NCBI GenBank assembly: GCA_938014945.1
Contig: CALLQH010000390.1
Coordinates: 1-12,441 of the forward strand
DNA length: 12,441 nucleotides
Reading direction: 5' to 3'
DNA from: an uncultured bacterium
GTDB taxonomy: Bacteria; Pseudomonadota; Alphaproteobacteria; SP197
The first letter of the stretch is position 1, and every line of letters starts with the position of its first letter. Position numbers and translations under genes: made by a program. The notes under the pieces were generated by a model, which was not told the origin of the DNA, did not search any database, and worked only from the letters and a program-made list of their open reading frames with translations. This document shows, one piece after another, positions 8,109 through 12,441 of the stretch.

Positions 8109-9233
8109 GTGACCGAAACCGCCGACCTGCTTGCCGCTCTGGTGCGGATCGATTCCTGCGTGCCGCCCGGCGACGAGATCGAGATTGCCCGTTTCGTCCA
8201 CGGCCGCCTCGAAGCAGCGGGTATCGCCGCCACGCTGGACGAGTTCCAGCCGGGCCGGGCCAATGTGCTGGCCCGCATCAAGGGTGGGGGCAACCGTCCG
8301 GCGCTGATCTTTTCGGCCCACTTCGACACCATGCCGCCGGGCGCCCAGCCCTGGCAGCACGGCCCCTTCGCGGCGGAGGTCGAGGATGGCCGGCTCTATG
8401 GCCGGGGGGCGGCCGACATGAAAAGCGGCATGGCCGCGATGATCGTGGCGGCCGAACGCATCGCCGCCTCGGGCGATGCGCTGAGCGGCGACCTGGTGCT
8501 GGCCTTCAGCGCCGGCGAAAGCTCCAACTGCCTGGGCGCGCGGCGTTTCGTGGAAACCGGGGCGCTGGCCGGCATGGGCGCGCTGCTCGTCTCCGAGCCT
8601 TCTTCAATGAACGTCCTGCTGGCCGAAAAGGGTGCACTGTGGCTGCGTCTCATCGCCCACGGCAGGGCCGGCCACACCTCGGGCAACGAGGGGATGACGG
8701 GTGGCGGTGCCAATGCCGTCGACCGCATGACCGATGCGCTGATCGCCCTGCGCAGCTTCCGCTTCGCCGAGGGCGAACATCCCCTGCTGGGCAGGCCTTC
8801 GCTGTCGGTCGGCACGATCCGTGGCGGCAGCGTCGTCAACCTGACGCCGGACCGCTGCGAGGCGGAGATCGACCTGCGCATCCTGCCGGGCATGGCGCCC
8901 GAGGATGTCGAGGCCGCCATCGCCGCCCATATCGGCGGCGACATCGCGGTCGAGCGCATCGATTTCAAGCCGCCGGTCGAGACCGCTGCCGACCATCCCT
9001 TCGCCGCGGCCTGCCTGAAGGCCATGGGCCCTGGAACCACGCCGAAGGGCGCCTCCTACTACAGCGACGCGACGATCCTGACGCCGGCCTTCGACCTGCC
9101 CATGGTCATCATCGGACCGGGCGAGATGGGCATGAGCGGCCAGACCGACGAATACTGCGACCTCGCGAGCCTCGACCGGGCCGCCGAGACCTTCGAGGCC
9201 ATCGCGCGGGACTGGCTGGGGGCGTCGTCGTGA
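8109..9233 (+). CDS. M20 family amidohydrolase/deacylase with an altered metal site
   Basis: 374 residues of the ArgE/DapE/carboxypeptidase G2 family, which hydrolyses N-acyl or peptide bonds of amino-acid derivatives in the cytoplasm. Seen: AHFDTMPPG (His71, Asp73), GRGAADMKSG (bridging Asp103), AGESSNCLGA (general-base Glu137), SEPSS (Glu163) and the dimerisation-domain GRAGHTS (His189). Two expected ligands are missing. The residue after the base is Ser138 where the family has a second Glu, and the C-terminal ligand His is Gly344 in MSGQTDEY. Both belong to the same metal site, so the enzyme may use one metal or a different ligand set. The start is GTG, after GGGGGAGA at a suitable distance; no better ATG exists. 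The stop overlaps the next gene by 4 nt. Substrate unknown. Confidence 0.88.
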   Translation: MTETADLLAALVRIDSCVPPGDEIEIARFVHGRLEAAGIAATLDEFQPGRANVLARIKGGGNRPALIFSAHFDTMPPGAQPWQHGPFAAEVEDGRLYGRGAADMKSGMAAMIVAAERIAASGDALSGDLVLAFSAGESSNCLGARRFVETGALAGMGALLVSEPSSMNVLLAEKGALWLRLIAHGRAGHTSGNEGMTGGGANAVDRMTDALIALRSFRFAEGEHPLLGRPSLSVGTIRGGSVVNLTPDRCEAEIDLRILPGMAPEDVEAAIAAHIGGDIAVERIDFKPPVETAADHPFAAACLKAMGPGTTPKGASYYSDATILTPAFDLPMVIIGPGEMGMSGQTDEYCDLASLDRAAETFEAIARDWLGASS

Positions 9234-9973
9234 TCGGCTTCGACGGCAAGGTCGTGCTGGTGACGGGCGCCGCGGGGGGCATCGGCCGGGCGACCTGCGG
9301 CATGTTCCACGGCGCGGGGGCGACCGTTGTCTTCGCTGACCTGGACGGGGAGGGGGCGTCTGCCGCCGCCGCGGCCTGCGATCCCTCCGGGGCCACCGCC
9401 TGGGGCATCGCCCACGACACCACCCGTTCCGACGATACCGAACGTGTCGTCGCCGAGGTTGTTGCGCGCCATGGCCGCATCGATGTCCTGGTGACGGCGG
9501 CCGGCGTTTTCCCGCCCCGCCCGATCCTGGAACTGGACGATACGGCTTGGCGCCATGTCCTGGCGGTCAACCTCGACGGCGTGCTCTATGCCTCCCGCGC
9601 CGCCATACCGCACATGGAGGCTGGCGCTTCCATGGTCCATATCGCCTCGGTCGCGGGCCATCGGGGCTCGGCCATGCACGCCCACTACGCCACCGCCAAG
9701 GGCGGCGTTCTGGCGCTCAGCCGTTCGCTTGCCTCCGAACTGGCGCCGATGGGCATCCGGGTCAACGCGGTCTCGCCGGGCATCATCGCCACGACCATGA
9801 CCGACGGTCTGATGGCGCGGAAGGGCGACATCATCCTGGCGACCACGCCCATGGCGCGCATGGGCACGGCCGAGGAGGTGGGCGGGGTCATCTGCTTCCT
9901 CGCCAGCGATCTCGCCAGCTTCGTCACCGGCGAGACCATTCACGTCAACGGCGGCTGGTATATGGCGTCCTGA
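9230..9973 (+). CDS. Short-chain dehydrogenase/reductase (NAD-type, classical)
   Basis: 247 residues of a classical SDR that interconverts an alcohol and a ketone with a nicotinamide cofactor. The cofactor loop TGAAGGIG is at 12-19, and Asp37 (FADLD), at the end of the second strand, favours NAD(H). The catalytic set is complete: Asn114, Ser140, Tyr153 and Lys157 (YATAK). The C-terminus FVTGETIHVNGGWYM is standard. The reading frame stays open far upstream across the M20 gene, but the domain begins at the GTG at 9230. That GTG overlaps the M20 stop (GTGA) and yields a normal-length protein, so the two are translationally coupled. Substrate unknown. Acetoin and butanediol dehydrogenases belong to this family, which is worth noting beside acetoin-forming genes, but nothing in the sequence fixes that role. 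Confidence 0.92.
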   Translation: MIGFDGKVVLVTGAAGGIGRATCGMFHGAGATVVFADLDGEGASAAAAACDPSGATAWGIAHDTTRSDDTERVVAEVVARHGRIDVLVTAAGVFPPRPILELDDTAWRHVLAVNLDGVLYASRAAIPHMEAGASMVHIASVAGHRGSAMHAHYATAKGGVLALSRSLASELAPMGIRVNAVSPGIIATTMTDGLMARKGDIILATTPMARMGTAEEVGGVICFLASDLASFVTGETIHVNGGWYMAS

Positions 9974-9977
9974 GCGC

Positions 9978-10808
9978 CTACCACAGGCTGCCGGCGGCCA
10001 CGGTGACGTCCTCGCCGGTGATGCCGCGCGCCGCGTCTCCGCACAGGAAACAGGCCAGAGCCGCGATCTCCTCGGGCTCGATCACCCGCTTCTGGGGATA
10101 GCTCTCCACGATCTCGGCCAGCATGTCCTCGGCGCTGATGTTGCGGGCCCGGGCCTGCTGGGCGACGTTGCTCATCATCATGCCGGTGCGCACGTAGCCC
10201 GGATTGATGGCGTTGCAGGTGACGCCCCGGGCCGCGCCCTCCAGCGCCACCGATCGGGTGAGGCCGAGCAGCCCCGCCTTGGAGGCGCAATAGGCCGGGT
10301 TGTTCGCCGCGCCGACGTTGGCGGCGGTCGAGGCGATGTTGACGATGCGCCCCCAACCCTGCGCCATCATCTTTGGCAGGCAGGCCGTGATCATGCGGAA
10401 GGCGCCGTTGAGGTTGGTGTCGAGGACCAGCGCCCACTGCTCCTCGGTATGGCCCAGGATCGGCTGCTCCAGGCTGGTGCCCGCGGCATTGACCAGAATG
10501 TCGACCCTGCCGAAGGCGTCTTCGGCCGCCGCCACGAGGGCGCGGCAGCTCTCCGGGCTGCGCAGGTCGTGGTCGCGTCCCAGCGCCCGCACGCCCAGGG
10601 CCTCGATTGCCGCGACCGTCTCCTCCAGAGCCTCGCGGGTGGGGAAAGTGACATCCTCGTTGGCCGCCTTGGCGCGATGGTCGCTGAGGTAGGAGCCGAT
10701 CGCGACATCGGCGCCCGCCCCCGCCAGCGCCAGCGCGATGGCGCGGCCCTGGCCGCTGGCGCCGCCGGTGACCAGAGCCGCGCGCCCTTCCAGTTCTCTT
10801 GCCGACAT
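9978..10808 (-). CDS. Short-chain dehydrogenase/reductase, second copy, convergent
   Basis: 276 residues of a classical SDR, clearly distinct from its convergent neighbour. The cofactor loop TGGASGQG is at 14-21, followed by Asn132, Ser160, Tyr173 and Lys177 (YCASK). The second strand ends in GSY (38-40) without an acidic residue, which leans toward NADP(H). About 15 extra residues between the second and third strands (roughly 41-75) lengthen the protein compared with standard SDRs. The frame is open to 10868, but the ATG at 10808 has AGAGGAG at 6 nt spacing and begins directly before the domain. Its stop lies 4 nt from that of the plus-strand SDR. It is divergent from the 199-residue protein gene. 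Substrate unknown. Confidence 0.9.
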   Translation of the reverse strand: MSARELEGRAALVTGGASGQGRAIALALAGAGADVAIGSYLSDHRAKAANEDVTFPTREALEETVAAIEALGVRALGRDHDLRSPESCRALVAAAEDAFGRVDILVNAAGTSLEQPILGHTEEQWALVLDTNLNGAFRMITACLPKMMAQGWGRIVNIASTAANVGAANNPAYCASKAGLLGLTRSVALEGAARGVTCNAINPGYVRTGMMMSNVAQQARARNISAEDMLAEIVESYPQKRVIEPEEIAALACFLCGDAARGITGEDVTVAAGSLW

Positions 10809-10866
10809 GCTTGTCTCCTCTTGCCGGGGGCAGGGTAGCCGCGCGGGCGCCAGGGGGCGAGGGGCC
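10809..10866. promoter_or_regulatory. Short divergent intergenic region
   Basis: These 58 nt separate the starts of the minus-strand SDR and the plus-strand 199-residue protein. They contain the SDR ribosome-binding site (AGAGGAG on the minus strand) and GCGAGGGG just before the plus-strand ATG. The rest is GC-rich with no recognisable -10 element. Promoters for both genes should lie here or extend into the coding regions; I can mark none with confidence. Confidence 0.3.
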
Positions 10867-11466
10867 ATGATCTACATCGAGTTCATCGACCGCGACCGAC
10901 ACACGCCGATGGAGGTCTTCCGTTACTACGCCGACCAGTCCTCCTGGACCGATCCCGAGGACGGCCTGGTCGGCTTGTTCGGGCGCACCATGCGCCTGGG
11001 GCCCTATCCGGCCTATCTCGCCTTCTGGAAGTGCAAGGGCATGGCCCGCATGGACGAGTGGGAGGCCTATTTCCGCAGCGACGCCTATCTCGAGCATCAG
11101 TCCGAGCTTGCGACCCTCCAGATCATCCACCTGGTGCGCGGCGGCTGCTACGACGTCCTGGTGGAGGGACCGGCGCCTGCGCCCGACAGCCTGATCTGCA
11201 TCGAATACTTCGGCGCGCCTGCGGCCATGGCGGATGCGGCGGTGGTCGGGCGTTTCCGCCGGCGCGAGGCGGTGGGCGCGGGGGCCTGCCTCAGCTTCGT
11301 CCTGCGCCGGATCGGCCGCCTGGGCCCGGATCCCGGCTGCCTTGCGGTCTGGAGCTTTGCCGACTACGTGACACTGGAAGCGTTCCAGCGCACCGATCTC
11401 GACGGCGACCCGCTGGGGCCCGTGGAAACCGGGATCTACCGCTGGTTCGGCCGCGACATTCTCTAG
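10867..11466 (+). CDS. Unrecognised 199-residue protein with two internal repeats (possible fused alpha/beta-barrel)
   Basis: I do not recognise a named family. The protein consists of two similar halves. Strand-like IYIEF (2-6) matches ICIEY (110-114), and RLGPYPAYLAFW (43-54) matches RLGPDPGCLAVW (151-162). Each is followed by a helix ending in AYFRSD (67-72) or AFQRTD (171-177), then a further strand (CYDVL, 94-98; GRDIL, 195-199). Strand, helix, strand, helix in about 100-residue units resembles ferredoxin-like dimeric alpha/beta-barrel proteins (NIPSNAP/EthD/ABM type) fused head to tail; that fold is inference. It is rich in Trp, Tyr and Phe (several in each RLGP block), so a hydrophobic ligand pocket is possible. 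No signal peptide or membrane segment. The ATG is preceded by GCGAGGGGCC. The ProC-like gene follows 10 nt later, so they are co-transcribed. Confidence 0.8.
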   Translation: MIYIEFIDRDRHTPMEVFRYYADQSSWTDPEDGLVGLFGRTMRLGPYPAYLAFWKCKGMARMDEWEAYFRSDAYLEHQSELATLQIIHLVRGGCYDVLVEGPAPAPDSLICIEYFGAPAAMADAAVVGRFRRREAVGAGACLSFVLRRIGRLGPDPGCLAVWSFADYVTLEAFQRTDLDGDPLGPVETGIYRWFGRDIL

Positions 11467-11476
11467 GGGAGGTTTC
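11466..11476 (+). promoter_or_regulatory. Shine-Dalgarno of the ProC-like gene overlapping the upstream stop
   Basis: GGGGAGG begins at the last base of the upstream TAG and is followed by TTTC and the ATG at 11477, a 4-nt spacing. As with the acetolactate genes, this compact junction suggests translational coupling of the 199-residue protein and the reductase. Confidence 0.6.
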
Positions 11477-12280
11477 ATGCCGGGTACGGGTGACTGGAAG
11501 CTTGGAATCATTGGCGGCACGGGCTGGCTGGGCGGCGCCATCGCGACGCGCCTGCTGACCAAACGGTTCCTGCCGCCCCAGCGCATGGTGCTGTCCAACC
11601 GCTCGGGCAACATGGGCGCCTTTGCGCCCTGGCGCGGCATCACGGTGACGACCGACAATGCCGAGCTGGTAGCGGCCAGCGACATCGTCATGCTGGCGGT
11701 TCGCCCGGGCGATTTCGCCGCCTTGAAGGTCGACTGTTCCGACAAGCTGGTGGTTTCCGTCATGGCCAGCGTGCCGATCAGCCGCATCGCCGAGCTGACC
11801 GGCGCCGAGCGTATCGTGCGCACCATGCCCAACCCCTCCGTCGAGTTCGGCGAGGGCTTTACGCCCTGGTACGCCACGCGGGAGGTCAGCCTGAAGGAGA
11901 AGGGCCATGTCTCGGCGCTCTTCGACACCTGCGGCCCAACCGAAGAGCTCCGTTGCGAGGATCACATCGACTATTTCACCGGGCTGACCGGCCCGGTGCC
12001 GGGCTTCCTGGGCTATGTCGCCGACGCCATGATCCAGGCCGCCATTGCCCATGGCATCGAGCCGGGGCTGGCCGAACGGGCGGTGCGCCACCACTGTGTC
12101 GCGGCCGCCCACGAGATCGACCGCGCGCCCTACGATCCCGCCCAGATGGTGAAGATGACGCTCGACTACGGCGGCACCACCGCCGCCGGCTTCCGCGCGG
12201 CCGACGAGGCGGGCGCGCGTCGGGCCATCGCCGCCGGCCTGAAGGCGGCGTGGGAAGTCGCGCGCAAGGATCGCTCCTGA
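11477..12280 (+). CDS. Pyrroline-5-carboxylate reductase-family protein (ProC-like)
   Basis: 267 residues, matching the usual length of ProC. An N-terminal Rossmann domain has GIIGGTGWLGGAIA (10-23), LSNRSG (39-44, NADP-type), SDIVMLAVRPGDF (68-80) and RTMPNPSVEFGEG (115-127). The C-terminal helical dimerisation domain has LTGPVPGF (170-177) and YGGTTAAGF (231-239), corresponding to the SPGGTT signature of P5C reductases. P5C reductase makes proline from pyrroline-5-carboxylate with NAD(P)H. The glycine loop here is one residue longer than the ProC norm (GGTGWLG instead of GAGNMG) and resembles F420:NADP oxidoreductase, and SP before GGTT is DY. A related imine or ketone reductase activity is therefore as likely as proline synthesis. 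Co-transcribed with the repeat protein upstream; its stop touches the palindrome downstream. Confidence 0.85.
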   Translation: MPGTGDWKLGIIGGTGWLGGAIATRLLTKRFLPPQRMVLSNRSGNMGAFAPWRGITVTTDNAELVAASDIVMLAVRPGDFAALKVDCSDKLVVSVMASVPISRIAELTGAERIVRTMPNPSVEFGEGFTPWYATREVSLKEKGHVSALFDTCGPTEELRCEDHIDYFTGLTGPVPGFLGYVADAMIQAAIAHGIEPGLAERAVRHHCVAAAHEIDRAPYDPAQMVKMTLDYGGTTAAGFRAADEAGARRAIAAGLKAAWEVARKDRS

Positions 12281-12339
12281 CTTTAGGGTGGCGATATAAA
12301 TCTGTTCTATAGCAAAGATTTATACAAGAAACCTAAAGT
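12280..12339. repeat. 60-nt interrupted palindrome in AT-rich convergent spacer
   Basis: Three inverted-repeat blocks share one centre at 12309/12310. The outer arms are ACTTTAGG (12280-12287) and CCTAAAGT (12332-12339). The inner arms are TATAAATCT (12295-12303) and AGATTTATA (12316-12324). CTATAG (12307-12312) sits at the centre. The unpaired gaps are symmetric, 7 nt on each side between outer and inner arms. The spacer 12281-12345 has 20 G/C in 65 bases, far below its surroundings. It lies between two convergent genes, so a bidirectional transcript end is plausible, but neither strand has a T-tract after the stem. A binding site for a dimeric protein or a small mobile-element remnant are alternatives. 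Confidence 0.75.
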
Positions 12340-12345
12340 TCAATA

Positions 12346-12441
12346 TCAGGCGCCGGCCAGCACCAGTTCTGCCAGGGCATCGACGTCGGCGCCTTCGCCC
12401 AGGTTCATCGTCAGCTCCTCGATCCGCCGGGCGCGGGCATC
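12346..12441 (-). CDS. C-terminal end of an unidentified protein (cut by window edge)
   Basis: Only the last 31 residues and the TGA stop are in the window; the gene enters from beyond base 12441 on the minus strand. The segment has an amphipathic, helix-like character (ARARRIEELTMNLGEG, then DVDALAELVLAGA) and the GC-rich third positions expected of coding DNA here. It is too short to assign to a family. It is convergent with the ProC-like gene, and the palindrome lies between them. Confidence 0.6.
   Translation of the reverse strand, partial: DARARRIEELTMNLGEGADVDALAELVLAGA

Noticed and set aside
7982..9973. A 663-codon plus-strand frame suggesting a large fusion protein ending in the SDR
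   Set aside because: Upstream of 9230 it runs out of frame through the M20 gene and reads as Arg/Gly/Pro-rich noise. The SDR domain starts exactly at the GTG at 9230, so there is no fusion.
9940..11928. A 662-codon minus-strand frame spanning the second SDR, the repeat protein and part of the ProC-like gene
   Set aside because: It lies in the wrong frame for the SDR and antisense to the others, and has no coherent domain.
12280..12345. A standard Rho-independent terminator
   Set aside because: The dyad is AT-rich with internal mismatched gaps, and neither strand has a T-run after the stem.

Overview
The window is a GC-rich bacterial chromosome segment, tightly packed with catabolic genes on both strands. 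Several genes start with GTG, gaps between co-directional genes are 10-60 nt, and the protein families suggest a metabolically versatile proteobacterium, most likely an alphaproteobacterium. That taxonomic guess rests on protein character only. I found no rRNA, tRNA, insertion sequence, CRISPR array or integrase, and no gene-free stretch longer than about 120 nt.

Layout: (A) 1-2033, minus strand: an AlkK-type fatty acyl-CoA ligase followed by an acyl-CoA dehydrogenase cut by the window edge, together a fatty-acid activation and first beta-oxidation unit. (B) 2159-3469, plus strand: a lone DAO-fold FAD amine/amino-acid oxidoreductase, divergent from A. (C) 7997-3485, minus strand: a three-gene operon of a trimethylamine-dehydrogenase-family flavo/Fe-S enzyme, an acetolactate-synthase-like ThDP enzyme and an acetolactate decarboxylase. 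(D) 8109-9973, plus strand: an M20 amidohydrolase and an SDR overlapping by 4 nt, divergent from C. (E) 10808-9978, minus strand: a second SDR, tail to tail with the first across only 4 nt. (F) 10867-12280, plus strand: an unrecognised 199-residue protein made of two internal repeats, then a ProC-like NAD(P)-dependent reductase. (G) 12280-12345: an AT-rich spacer holding a 60-nt interrupted palindrome, then the C-terminal end of an unidentified minus-strand gene.

The most distinctive part is operon C. An amine dehydrogenase relative is co-transcribed with two enzymes that together turn 2-oxo acids into acyloins such as acetoin. The dehydrogenase keeps its flavin, Fe-S and catalytic Tyr/His/Arg residues but has lost two of the three aromatic residues that bind trimethylamine, so its substrate is probably another amine or N-methylated amino acid. 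The surrounding FAD amine oxidoreductase, M20 deacylase, ProC-like reductase and SDRs fit a broader theme of amine/amino-acid catabolism, but that link is inference. The M20 enzyme has lost both non-bridging ligands of one of its two metal sites. Comparisons with reference enzymes were made from memory of their sequences and numbering, without alignment tools.
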